Positions 30,565 through 39,496 are shown, numbered from the stretch's first letter. The stretch is 64,000 bases of DNA from Mesostigma viride (GCA_009746045.1 RPFO01000366.1:572625-636624); one strand, 5' to 3'. Made by a program: numbers and translations. The notes: generated by a model not told the origin, from the sequence alone.

Positions 30565-31353
30565 ATGACGGGGGGGACGCTGTCCGCAGCCTCGGTGGTG
30601 ATCCAGAACGGACTGGGGGGCGACGGGGACTTCGAGATCAGGCAGGAGAGCGACCAGTTGTGCATGCGGTTCCGAGAGGGGGGCGCCTACCAGCTGCAGG
30701 ACGCGCTGGCGTACAGGCAGGACCACTGGGAGTTCGGCAAGGACCTGCAGGTGGATGGGGACGTCACGGTCACCGGCAAGGTGGTGATGGGGGGCGTGCC
30801 GACGGACGCCTCCGACGCCGTCACCAAGGCGTACGCCGACTCGGTCGCGGTGGCCCCCGCCAGTCTGGGCGACGCGTCCGACGTGGAGTACACGGGGGTG
30901 CCCCAGGCGGGCCAGGTGCTGGCGTGGGCGGGGGCGGCGTGGACCAACCAGACGATGAGGACGGCGTACTGGACGGAGACGTTCCATTACGGGGGGAACA
31001 TGGCCGGCAGCGCGGTGTCCATGGTGACGGGGGCGGGCAACACCCTGAGCGTGGCGCCGCCGTACACGTTCTCCGTGGACACGCTGTCGATCAGCGCGTA
31101 CAACCTGCCGGACGCGAGCACGCACGCGTTCGCGGTGGCGGTGAAGAAGCACGATGGCACCACGCTGGCGACGCTGTCTTCCGGGCCGATGCCGCAGAGG
31201 ACGGTGATGGGCGTGCGCGCGGCGTGGGCGAACGTGAGCGTCGCGCCCTTCGCGATCGGCGCGGGCGACACGTTCTACCTGCAGTTGTCGGGATACACGG
31301 GCACGGGCATCGGGGTGGTGGTTCAGTTGTCGCAGGCGCAGTTAGAGAGCTGA
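30565..31353 (+). CDS. tail-fibre-like protein
   Basis: 262 aa, intact. Residues 55-90 (DLQVDGDVTVTGKVVMGG followed by PTDASDAVTKAYADS) are a pattern common in phage and giant-virus fibre proteins, where a beta strand repeat is followed by a trimerising coiled region. The C-terminal half is a beta-rich domain (from about 135). TATAG lies directly upstream of the ATG. Probably a trimeric surface protein; receptor role is inference. Confidence 0.6.
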   Translation: MTGGTLSAASVVIQNGLGGDGDFEIRQESDQLCMRFREGGAYQLQDALAYRQDHWEFGKDLQVDGDVTVTGKVVMGGVPTDASDAVTKAYADSVAVAPASLGDASDVEYTGVPQAGQVLAWAGAAWTNQTMRTAYWTETFHYGGNMAGSAVSMVTGAGNTLSVAPPYTFSVDTLSISAYNLPDASTHAFAVAVKKHDGTTLATLSSGPMPQRTVMGVRAAWANVSVAPFAIGAGDTFYLQLSGYTGTGIGVVVQLSQAQLES

Positions 31354-31383
31354 TAAAATCATCTAGGGTACAGATCAGTAACC

Positions 31384-33693
31384 ATGAAGGCGGCGCTGAG
31401 GGTGTCGTCGCTGGACGTGTCCTCCGTGTGGGTCGTGACCCAGGAGAACGGGGCGGTCGTGGCCCGAAAGGCGGGCGACCAGAGGGAGTCGGTGAGCATC
31501 GGGCAGTCCTCCGCGTCCATCCTGTCGGACGTGTCGGCGACCGCGGACCTGCGGACGGGCGGGCGCGTGCATTTGCCGCAGGGCGATTACAGCGGGGCGG
31601 CGCCCCAGTCCCTCGTGCCGCGGTCGTACGTCTTTCGCGCGCCGGCGTTCCTGTACGGCCTCAACCACTCGTCGGTGACAGACACCGCGCATTACTCGGC
31701 GCCCCCCGACGCCGGCAGCCTGCTGGTCCGCACCGGCGACGGGCTGTGGGGGCCGCAGGCGGCGACGGTGACGCCGTACTACCACCGGCACCGCGTGTTC
31801 ACGGCCGCCATACCGTGGGCGGAGACCCAGACGCCCGCGTTCCGGTACGCCTCGTTCGGCTGTCCTCCCGCCGGCCAGGCGGTGGCGGCGCTGAACGCGT
31901 TCCCCCACACCGCGTCGACGTGCATCTACGAGGTGGCGGTGTGCCTGAACAACCTGCAGATCGGGAGCGGGGGCGGCGGCAACCTGATCACGGTGACGGT
32001 GCGGGTGCACGACACGGCGGTCGACACGGGGCTGTACGGGGACGAGGTGTACCGCCAGACGGACGTGGCCTCCGACGAGGCGGTCAGCGCGAACGGGTAC
32101 TTCGCCGACGGGCGGTGGAACTGGAAGAAGGCCGTGACGTGGGCCGGGGCGGGTCAGATCGCGATGAACCCGGGGTCCGCCTACCGCGTGTCGGTCAAGG
32201 TGGCGCTGGCCTCGCCGGTCGCGCAGACGGACACGAACACGTACGCGACGGTGCAGCTGAAGACCCTGAGCAGCTCGTTCAACCTCCAGACGTTCGGCGG
32301 TTCCGTGCCCGCCCCGACAGCCACATCGACGCAGATCAGCGTGACCCACTCGCTCACCATGTCCGGGGGCGACAACTGGGCGGTCCTGTGCCGCGTGTAC
32401 AGCGCCTCCAAGGCGGGGCTGGCGGCGGGCGATATATACACCAAGTCGGGCGCGGGCGGCACCGACCTGGTCGCGTCCTCCGCCTTTCCCATGAGCGGCG
32501 ACGGGACCGTCGGGTCCGGCCCACTGGTGTTCTCCTCCCTGACGCCGTCCACCGCCTATTACGTGTACGTCGTGGCCAAGGGGTCGTCGGGGGCGTACAG
32601 CGCGGTGTACACGCACACGGTGACCACCGCCTCCGCCGACACCACACCGCCCACCCTCGCTCTTTCCACTACGGCGGGGTCGACCCCTACCAGTAGCCCG
32701 ATCAGCGTGACGGCGACGTTCAGCGAGCCGGTGACGGGGTTCGCGGAGGGGGATGTAGTGGTGACGAACGGCACGGTCGTGGCGGGCAGCCTTGCAGGGA
32801 GCGGCGCCGTGTACACTTTCTCCGTGAGCGGGACCGCTAACACGCAGACGACGGTGAGCGTCGGGGGGGGCGCGGCGACGGATGCCGCAGGGAACGGCAA
32901 CATCGCGTCCTCTACGCTCGCGTTCACGTACACGACGCTGTACGACCCGTCCACGGACGCCGCGCTGTACGCCTGGTACGATATGTCGGACGCCAGCACG
33001 GCGTTCAGCAACTCCGCCGGCACGGTCGTCCAAAACACGGCCGGCGGTACCGTCTTGTACGTGATGGACAAGAAGGGGTCGAATCACATCACGCAGACCA
33101 CGACGAGCAAGGCTCCGACGCTGGACACCGCGACTCTGAACTCGAAGCGGTCGCTCAGGTTCACCAACGCAAACAACACGCATCTGAAGACGGCCACGAC
33201 GACGGCGTTTTGGTCTCAGGCCAACAAGACGGTGGTGGTGGTGGCTAGACAGGCCACCCCGTTTACGTACCCAACTGGTACAGGAAGCAGCCTGCGCGGG
33301 TTCATATTGGGCGCGGGCGGCACGATTAACACCGGCGCGATTGCCTGGGGTAGCACCTCGACCACCGTAGTAGGATTCCCGAGCGATCCGTCCCCCAACG
33401 AAACGATGTGCTCAAACGCGGAGTTCTTCGACGGGAGGGCGCACGTGTTCGCGATGTCGATCACCGGCACGTCGAGCTTCTTCACCCGTTTCGACGGTCG
33501 CGCAGGGACCGCAAACGGTGGCGCGCCCAAGTCGGCCACCGGCGGGCTTTACGTGGGCGGCGACAACTTGAGCCCTACCAGGGGGCTGGAGGGGTGGGTG
33601 GGCGAGATCCTTTTTTACAGCACCGCGAAGACGAGCGCGCAGTTGGAGACGATCCGCCAGTACCTCGTGAACAAGTGGGGGACGCCCGCGTAA
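31384..33693 (+). CDS. large Ig-like and LamG-like surface protein
   Basis: 769 aa, intact. Residues 1-130 resemble a fibre base; about 130-300 is beta-rich; about 310-415 looks like a fibronectin/Ig-type domain; about 420-515 (TPPTLALSTTAGSTPTSSPI then FSEPVTGFAEGDVVVTNGT) matches the bacterial Ig-like repeat often found in adhesins; 520-769 is a LamG/concanavalin-like lectin fold with YAWYDMSDAST and GWVGEILFYS. Such chains are typical of attachment proteins. GGTACAG lies 16 bases upstream of the ATG. Signs of transfer from bacteria are suggested by the Ig-like repeat only. Confidence 0.65.
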   Translation: MKAALRVSSLDVSSVWVVTQENGAVVARKAGDQRESVSIGQSSASILSDVSATADLRTGGRVHLPQGDYSGAAPQSLVPRSYVFRAPAFLYGLNHSSVTDTAHYSAPPDAGSLLVRTGDGLWGPQAATVTPYYHRHRVFTAAIPWAETQTPAFRYASFGCPPAGQAVAALNAFPHTASTCIYEVAVCLNNLQIGSGGGGNLITVTVRVHDTAVDTGLYGDEVYRQTDVASDEAVSANGYFADGRWNWKKAVTWAGAGQIAMNPGSAYRVSVKVALASPVAQTDTNTYATVQLKTLSSSFNLQTFGGSVPAPTATSTQISVTHSLTMSGGDNWAVLCRVYSASKAGLAAGDIYTKSGAGGTDLVASSAFPMSGDGTVGSGPLVFSSLTPSTAYYVYVVAKGSSGAYSAVYTHTVTTASADTTPPTLALSTTAGSTPTSSPISVTATFSEPVTGFAEGDVVVTNGTVVAGSLAGSGAVYTFSVSGTANTQTTVSVGGGAATDAAGNGNIASSTLAFTYTTLYDPSTDAALYAWYDMSDASTAFSNSAGTVVQNTAGGTVLYVMDKKGSNHITQTTTSKAPTLDTATLNSKRSLRFTNANNTHLKTATTTAFWSQANKTVVVVARQATPFTYPTGTGSSLRGFILGAGGTINTGAIAWGSTSTTVVGFPSDPSPNETMCSNAEFFDGRAHVFAMSITGTSSFFTRFDGRAGTANGGAPKSATGGLYVGGDNLSPTRGLEGWVGEILFYSTAKTSAQLETIRQYLVNKWGTPA

Positions 33694-33775
33694 GGTGTCG
33701 TTTTATTGATCAATGTACATAAATTAAGGACTGCCCAATTTTTCTCGACGCTTATATAAGTGCAAGAGTACCGCG

Positions 33776-34425
33776 ATGGCGACCGCTTTTGCGAACGTCG
33801 CACGGTCGGCGATGAACATGGCGAAGGCGGTGCCCAGGGCCCTCAGCAGCGTCACAAAGGGCACTGGCGGGGTGGCCGACGACGTGGCAGGCGGGGCGGG
33901 GAAGACGGTGTTGAAGGGCGCCGACGACGCGGCAGACGCGGCGGGCAAGACGGTGTTGAAGGGCGCCGACGAGGTCGCCGAGACGGCCTCGAAGAGCAGC
34001 AGGGGGAAAAGTGTGGCCAAGTTCCTCGCGATCAACCTGGGCGCCGGCGGGCTGATGGCGGCGGGGGGGCTCGCGGTGGACAAGATGTTCGGCGGGGGGG
34101 GGGGAAGGGAGCTTCGAGCGCGTACGGGTCGGGCATCCCGGGCGGCGGTCAGGATGGGTACTACAACGCGAGGTCGCTCCCGCCGAGCGTGCAGAAGGAC
34201 GACGGGTCGGGAATGTCGGGCGCGGGCAAGCTGCTGGTGCTGGTGTTCGTTCTGCTGGCCGGCTGGCTGGCGTACTATTTGTTCAAGCGTCGGTCGTCTG
34301 GCGCCCCCGAGGCGATCCAGCTGGACCTGTCTCCCATGATGATGTCGCTCCCCTCTCTGCCGCCCCAGCGCATGGTGTATCCTCCGCCGATGATGTATCC
34401 TCCGGCGATGATGGCCGGGATGTGA
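33776..34425 (+). CDS. membrane protein with C-terminal anchor, one frameshift
   Basis: ATG at 33776 with TATATAAG 17-24 bases upstream. The N-terminal half has two near-identical repeats (GKTVLKGADDAADAA/GKTVLKGADEVAETA) and a Gly/Ala hydrophobic stretch. A run of G at about 34090 breaks the frame; the next frame continues through a clear transmembrane helix (LLVLVFVLLAGWLAYYLF) and a Met/Pro-rich tail to 34425. Probably a virion membrane protein. Tail-to-tail with nrdJ, 4 bases apart. Confidence 0.6.
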
Positions 34426-34429
34426 CCGG

Positions 34430-37400
34430 CTAGCGGACGGGGCAGGCGCCGCTGGGGCAGTCGGGCTCCATGAGGGCAGCGTCGTCGTCCACGTGCAGGA
34501 CGCCGGAGTAGTCGACGGGCTTGAGCGCGCCGGCGTACTTGGCGAAGGCGGCCTCGGTGACCACCTCCTGGGGCAGGTAGCTGTATCCCAGGTCCGCGGC
34601 GCTCTTGGTGGGGTCGGCGCGCAGGAGGAAGGAGACCCCCACGTAGGAGTCCCAGTTGTTCATGAGCCAGTCGACGATGGCGGGGGCCTCGGCGGGGTCG
34701 TAGGAGACCGTGCACGAGACGTTCTGCTCGCAGTAGTTGTCCATGAGCCTCTTGTACCTGTCCAGCTGGTCGAGCGCTGTCTCGGCGTTCACCTCGACCT
34801 CTTCCACGGCGCCGTCCTTGCGCGTGACGACGGTCTTGGTGAAGGGGACGGAGGTGAAGGCGACGGGGAAGGTCACGAGCACGGCCTCCGGGTCGAAGGG
34901 CTTCTCGACCACCCTGTAGTTGGCCTCTACGAACCGCCGGACCAGCGGGTCGTGGCGCGAGTAGGTGACGTTGTTGAAGATGTACTTCCCGAGGGGCATG
35001 TGCACGCCCTCGGGCACCTCCCCCCACTCGCGCGTGCCCATGATTTTGGAGAGGGTGCCGCTGGGCTTGATGCAGGTGACGTTCTTGGGCAGGGGCTTCC
35101 CCAGGGCGCGCGCCATCTCGTAGGCGGAGGAGACGGCGACGTTCTTCATGCGGCGGAAGTCGTAGGGGTGCAGGTCCGGCCTGGCCACGATGCCGGTGAG
35201 GCCGACGCCGCACAGGTGCAGGAACTGGTTGTTGAGGTGCCAGGCCTCTTGTAGGATCTCGTCCCTGAGGTCGACGAGCGTCTGGCGGTAGTTCATGCGG
35301 CTGGCGAGGACGAGGGCGCGCTCGAGGCCCGCCTTGTTCCCCTCCTTGAAGGCGGCCAGGTTGACCTCCGTTAAATTGCAGAAGGACTTGTTGCCGAGGA
35401 GGATCTCGCTGCAAACAAAGCAGCGCGTAACAGCATCACATGCAGCGAGGGCGTGTCAGCTCTTCATCCCCGACTTAAGGAGAGCGTACTCCATGAAGGT
35501 GGACAACGGTTTGAGCTTTTTCGATGGCGGCCTGTAGACGCCTAGTCGTCGCACGGCTGTGCTCAGGCGGTCCAAATTACGCCGGACGCCTCTGTTGACT
35601 TCTTCGTCTTGATCGTCTAGAGATAGGTTCAGGAGTTGGGCTTCTAAATTCCTTTGCGCTTCTATTTTCCTTCGCTCCAAGGCCGCCTCTCGCAATATCT
35701 CCACCCCGCCTATCCCGTAGCGGGCGTCGTCTGCCAGGAGTTCTTTGCCGATGAAAAGAGGATTTGGATTGGCCGGGTTTCGCTTCCACCAACCGGGGGT
35801 TGATAGAACATCCATGACGGGCCATCTCTTCAGCGCCTGGGTCTCCTGTTTGTGCCAAGAACAGTAATAGGAGCCAGCGAGACAATTCTTCTTGCACTGT
35901 TCCCCGCAGCACGTCGTTCCCATACACCGGGATGGCTGGCACACACAAACCGGCATATATTTTTTTAAGAAACGGATGGGAATTGTTTATCTGGGCGCAT
36001 GAGAACAGAAGCAAGGGACATTGGTTTATATAGGATGAGAAGCGCGTCTCAAGGTACCAGCAGGGGTTCACGCCTCGACACCAGGGCGCGCGGGTGGAGG
36101 CGACGGCGAGGTTGAAGAGGCCGGGCTCGGAGCCGCCGGAGTCGAGCATGATGGCGAAGAGCTCCTCCATCTCCCTCCTCGAGGGGCGCTTGCGGAAGAT
36201 GAGGCTGTTGTTGGACTGCTGCCGGTGGGCGTTGGCCACCCACCACTCCTTCTTGGCGGCGGCGAACTCGCGCCACTCGGTGTCGCCGTACTCGAACAGC
36301 GCGATCTCGGCCGACCGGCGGCCGGTCAGCATGGTGCCTAGGTGGTTGACGATGTCGAGGATGTCCATCTTGGTGAGGAGCTGGTCGGCGCGCATGGACA
36401 GGATCTTGGCGATGGCCACCAGCGCCTTGGAGATGCTGGCGTCCCCGGAGCTCTGCGGCAACAAGGCCAGTATAAAAGGGGCGGGGTGCGCTCAGGAGGA
36501 GACGATTATAGTCTCTTCGCATCACGATCGATGTCCGACATGTCCGCGCTCGGACGCTACCTGACACCCGCGGACGGGGGCGCGGACGACCCTAGGTTTG
36601 CGGGCAAGATCCGCGTGACGGATGACGGCAGAATGTCTATTATCGATGTGCTCTCCTGCTTCGGTTTCAAGAACCCTCGTGATGCGTGGTACAAGGTCCA
36701 GAAAGCGAACCCCGAACTTGTCGCTATTAGCGACAACTGGAAATTCCCCGGGGCCAGGCAGCGGGACACGCCCGTGACCGACCGCAAGGGGCTGACCAAG
36801 ATCATAATGCTGCTCCCCGGCAAGATTGCGGCCAGGTTCAGGGACGAGCTGTCGGTCCTGCTGGAGCGCTACCTGGAGGCGGACCGCTCCCTGGCGGAGG
36901 ACATCCTCAGGAGGGCGGATGGCAAGGAGGGGGCCGCCATCGCCAAACTAGAGGAGCACCCGCGGATCCGGAGCTCTTGGGCGGCCAAGGCGCTGAACGA
37001 ATCCATAAAGGGATACATGGACGCGAACCAGAGCTGTGGTCCTCTCTACCCCTTCGTGCACGACACGAACAATTTGGCCGTCACCGGCAAGAAGGCCAGC
37101 GAGCTAAAGGCCGCGTTTGGTGCACCCAGATCGGCGTCCACGCGGAATTTGAACAGCGAAGAGCAGAGTGCCGCACTGTATTTCCTCCAGGTTTGCGAGG
37201 CTAAAGAGATCCAGCGATCAGGGGAGAACCCTCTAGCGATCGCTACAAGGAACAGGGAGCTGTTCGAGCCGGTTTGTAAGGCCAAGGGTCTCCACGACAC
37301 GCTGGCCGACCGGGAGTGCGTAAGGGATAACGCGAAGGTCATGAGGCTGAATCAGAGGCAGAACAGAGCCGCCGCCATTGCGGCAAATTAGTGCTATCGT

Positions 37401-38686
37401 CTTGTGTTTATTGCCACCGATAACATCTGCGAGTCATTACAATTGAGCTAAATGCCCCCAAGCATGCTGACAAAAATAACGACTTGTATGAAGTGCAAGA
37501 AAAGGATCCGTAACAGCGACTTTGACGATTACGAGTGCGAGCTTGACCTATACTTCCACCACTGCCCAGACTATGACCCTACATGCCCTGGTGCGCACAT
37601 CATATGCGCCGTCTGTTACGGTAAACTGAAGGCAACGGAATTATTGGAGCGCGAGAGGATAAAGCAAGTCCGTGACCCGGAGCGGGTCAGTCGACAGATC
37701 GAGGTACAGAAAACCGCTCCAGAGGACGACGGAGAGACGAGCGACACCGAAGATTCATACGAATGTCCGTCAGAGGGTTATAGCCCCCTCAGCATGGATG
37801 CCAAGATAATACTGTGCAATCTGAAAGGAAGGGGGTTGAACGAAATGTCGGAGTGGGCCAAATCATGCAGACACGAATGAGGACGCACCAGGTGGCCGTA
37901 TCCTCGCATCCTCATCCCAGGCGGTCGTATCTCGGTGAAGTCGAGCACGAGGCGTTGGGCGGGGAGCTTTCCGGCGAGCAGCTTTCCGGCCGCCTTGGAC
38001 CAGGCGACGGCCGAGTCGCCCACACTGATGCGCCAGGTCCTTGTGCAGGGGTCCCACGACTCCTGGTTGGACTCGCGCCCCCCTGCCGCGGTCCTGGTGG
38101 AGCGGACGACGGCGATGTCGGGGATGACCTGCGCGAACCCGTTGAGCGTGCCGGTGACGGGCTTGAAGCCGACGCTGCATTCGAAAAAAAAATGTCGACA
38201 ACCCCCAAGTATGAGCTCGTTAAATCGTGGGTATATGTTCCAATGGGAAAACTAAAGGAATGCGGTCCATTATACCAGAATGTCGGATGCGCACCCGCAT
38301 CCCTGCAGCAGCAGCCAGAGCACGTCGACCACGTCGTAGACGGTCTCGACCTCGGTGAAGCTGCAGTTGAACATGCACGACTCTCGCCGCCGGCTCAGCT
38401 CGGTGCCGCCCAGGAAGAGCGTGCGGCCCGCGGGGGCTATCCACCGGTTCAGGATGTGGTGCCGCAGCTCCTCCAGTTCCTCCACCTCCGCCCTGTCCAG
38501 GTTGTCCTCCTTGGCGCGTATCCACAGCCAGCGCTGGTGCGCGATCACCCGGTCCACCACCTGGCTCCAGGACTCGAGCTGGGAGGCGACGGCCAGCTTG
38601 CCGTCCACTAGGGCGACGTCGATGGGGCGGTGGTAGGTCCTGAGCGCGATGGCCATCGCCCGGTCCGTCGGCGTGGTCGAGGTCAT
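34430..38686 (-). CDS. nrdJ: class II (adenosylcobalamin) ribonucleotide reductase in four exons
   Basis: Exons: 38686-38295, 38174-37889, 36452-36058 and 35408-34430 (2052 nt, 683 aa). Joined, they follow the monomeric class II reductase order: ALRTYHRP and RTLFLGGTE, QGCG|VGF junction, PVTGTLNGF, KAAGKLLAGK, IRPPG, TKMDILDIVN, SNNSLIF, SGGSEPG, NPC|CEILL, SFCNLTEVN and CIKPSGTLSK. The C-terminus CPSGACPVR carries the redox Cys pair. It converts ribonucleotides to deoxyribonucleotides using B12, so is oxygen-independent. All three splice junctions restore phase exactly. No exon has a frameshift. B12 need implies supply from host or medium. Confidence 0.9.
35409..36057 (-). other. nrdJ intron 3 (649 bp) containing one sense gene
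   Basis: Begins GTACCTTGAG after AACCCCTGCTG and ends CTTTGTTTGCAG before CGAGATCC. The junction gives N-P-C-C-E-I-L-L. The gene at 35456-35956 lies within it on the same strand as nrdJ and takes up 77% of it. Confidence 0.85.
35456..35956 (-). CDS. cysteine-rich protein nested in nrdJ intron 3
   Basis: 166 aa from the ATG at 35956. The N-terminus is Cys-rich (MPVCVCQPSRCMGTTCCGEQ then CKKNC ... YYCSWHKQE), ending in C-x2-H, similar to the small zinc motif at 21097 and 20967. The rest is helical and charged (LRQAALERRKIEAQRN-like). No nuclease motif is visible. It could be carried with the intron as a mobility or accessory protein, or simply be a gene captured there. It shares the transcript strand of nrdJ, so it might be expressed from excised intron. 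Confidence 0.55.
   Translation of the reverse strand: MPVCVCQPSRCMGTTCCGEQCKKNCLAGSYYCSWHKQETQALKRWPVMDVLSTPGWWKRNPANPNPLFIGKELLADDARYGIGGVEILREAALERRKIEAQRNLEAQLLNLSLDDQDEEVNRGVRRNLDRLSTAVRRLGVYRPPSKKLKPLSTFMEYALLKSGMKS
36531..37391 (+). CDS. MSV199-type protein nested antisense in nrdJ intron 2
   Basis: 286 aa from the ATG at 36531; TATAAAAG lies at 36470-36477, about 55 bases upstream, so it likely has its own promoter. Residues 24-130 match the MSV199-type genes at 18475 and 19418: KIRVTDDGRMSIIDVLSCFG, then RQRDTPVTDRKG, then LSVLLERYLEADRSLAEDIL. The remainder is basic and helical. The family is DNA-binding, and MSV199 domains elsewhere are fused to nucleases. Its place in an intron of a conserved gene is typical of homing elements, but no catalytic motif is visible here. 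Confidence 0.65.
   Translation: MSDMSALGRYLTPADGGADDPRFAGKIRVTDDGRMSIIDVLSCFGFKNPRDAWYKVQKANPELVAISDNWKFPGARQRDTPVTDRKGLTKIIMLLPGKIAARFRDELSVLLERYLEADRSLAEDILRRADGKEGAAIAKLEEHPRIRSSWAAKALNESIKGYMDANQSCGPLYPFVHDTNNLAVTGKKASELKAAFGAPRSASTRNLNSEEQSAALYFLQVCEAKEIQRSGENPLAIATRNRELFEPVCKAKGLHDTLADRECVRDNAKVMRLNQRQNRAAAIAAN
37452..37880 (+). CDS. zinc-finger protein nested antisense in nrdJ intron 2
   Basis: 142 aa from the ATG at 37452. CMKCKKR with CELDLYFHHC and CAVC suggests a treble-clef or RING-like zinc site in the first 60 residues; an acidic Asp/Glu/Ser region follows. The stop is 8 bases from the intron boundary. Base composition is more AT-rich than nrdJ exons. No family recognised. Confidence 0.55.
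   Translation: MPPSMLTKITTCMKCKKRIRNSDFDDYECELDLYFHHCPDYDPTCPGAHIICAVCYGKLKATELLERERIKQVRDPERVSRQIEVQKTAPEDDGETSDTEDSYECPSEGYSPLSMDAKIILCNLKGRGLNEMSEWAKSCRHE
38175..38294 (-). other. nrdJ intron 1 (120 bp, GT-AG)
   Basis: Begins GTGCGCATCC after ...GGATGCGG and ends TTCGAATGCAG before CGTCGGC; the joined codons read Q-G-C-G-V-G-F as in the family. A T9 run (pyrimidine tract) lies just before the 3' site. GT...AG ends and the tract fit a spliceosomal intron; group II introns share GTGCG at the 5' end but end AY. Confidence 0.85.
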
Positions 38687-38817
38687 GACGACAGCGGCGG
38701 TATAGTGAGGGCGCCCATTTTGTTCGCCGGCTGAACGCGCCTTCTCGCCTGTCCTGTCCTATTCCCACACCTCCCGCCGATTTTTGTAGGCGCGCCGCAC
38801 ACACAACGGAGGGGCAT
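38683..38817 (-). CDS. 44-codon Cys-rich ORF overlapping nrdJ start
   Basis: MPLRCVCGAPTKIGGRCGNR and a short basic tail, with the stop overlapping the nrdJ ATG (ATGA). The first 20 residues look like a remnant of the small C.C..T..G..C zinc motif seen at 21097. It may be a short upstream ORF affecting nrdJ translation or a relic. Weak. Confidence 0.3.
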   Translation of the reverse strand: MPLRCVCGAPTKIGGRCGNRTGQARRRVQPANKMGALTIPPLSS

Positions 38818-38889
38818 ACAAAAAAGGGGGCTCTCCGCCTCTGTAGCCCTCTGGCAGTTTTTTTTCTGCCATCTAACTATATACCGACC

Positions 38890-39141
38890 ATGGTGCTGAT
38901 TACCATCGGACCTTGGGGCGCTATCGTGCTGGCCGGGGTGATCCTCGCCCACACGGCGGCCAGCGTGAGCTACCTCAAACGACCGGACGGCTACCAGTGC
39001 AAGAGCGCGGACGACTTGAGGTGCATTTGGATGAAGTGGGGGCCGATGCTCCTTGGGGTGGTGGGCGCGACGTACCTGCTGTACCGCGGCTACGAGGACA
39101 TGGCCCAGCCCAGCAACATCAGGGGCATCCTGTTGGCGTAA
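38890..39141 (+). CDS. small two-helix membrane protein
   Basis: 83 aa; TATATACC lies 8-15 bases before the ATG. Hydrophobic segments at 5-25 (LITIGPWGAIVLAGVILA) and 50-66 (WGPMLLGVVGATYLLY) flank a hydrophilic loop with two Cys. Probably a virion membrane protein. Followed 35 bases later by another membrane protein on the same strand. Confidence 0.6.
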   Translation: MVLITIGPWGAIVLAGVILAHTAASVSYLKRPDGYQCKSADDLRCIWMKWGPMLLGVVGATYLLYRGYEDMAQPSNIRGILLA

Positions 39142-39175
39142 TAATCTGAGCGAGTACTGTGATTGAAGCGCAGAC

Positions 39176-39496
39176 ATGAGCGGCCTTGTTCAGACTCTCC
39201 TCCCGCTCGCCATTTTGGCGGCGATCCTGGCATACCTGGCGAGCAGGTTCCAGTCCGCTGTCTCGTCCGGCCTCGCCCGGGTCTGGTGCGCTGTCAAGCT
39301 GCGGCCCGGCGACAGCGAGTGCCAGGCACGTGCGAAGAGCGGGGTCGGCGGGGTCATGAGAGCGGGCGCGATGGTGGTGGCAGGGGCCGCCGGGGCTCTG
39401 GGTCTCCGACGCCTGCTGGGCGGGCGCGGGGGCGGCGGCGGCGGGACGGTGGTGGTGCTGCAGGGGGGGAGGATGCCCGCCCGCGCGAAGGGGTGA
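39176..39496 (+). CDS. small membrane protein
   Basis: 106 aa. N-terminal hydrophobic helix (LLPLAILAAILAYLA), a middle loop with two Cys, a second Gly/Ala-rich hydrophobic stretch (MVVAGAAGALGL) and a Gly-rich tail ending in basic residues. Same strand and close to the previous gene. Likely virion membrane component. Confidence 0.55.
   Translation: MSGLVQTLLPLAILAAILAYLASRFQSAVSSGLARVWCAVKLRPGDSECQARAKSGVGGVMRAGAMVVAGAAGALGLRRLLGGRGGGGGGTVVVLQGGRMPARAKG

Larger units (their letters stand above)
36453..37888 (-). other. nrdJ intron 2 (1436 bp) containing two antisense genes
   Basis: Begins GTGCGTCCTC after GGATACGGCCACCTG and ends GTTGCCGCAG before AGCTCCGGGGAC, phase 0. Joined sequence GYGHL-SSGDASISKA matches the family. 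About 90% of the intron is occupied by the genes at 36531 and 37452 on the opposite strand. Confidence 0.85.

Noticed and set aside
30231-32696. 821-codon plus frame
   Set aside because: It is an Arg/Gly-rich shadow of the genes at 30565 and 31384, caused by high GC3; no domain and wrong codon bias.
31375-33183. 602-codon minus frame
   Set aside because: Antisense shadow of the Ig/LamG-like gene; Arg/His/Gly-rich with no recognisable motif.
34430-38686. nrdJ interruptions as group I or group II introns
   Set aside because: Group I introns need a U before the 5' site and G at the 3' end; exon 3 ends in G. Group II introns start GTGYG (as introns 1 and 2 do) but end AY, whereas all three end in CAG, and intron 1 is only 120 bp. 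GT-AG spliceosomal-type fits better.
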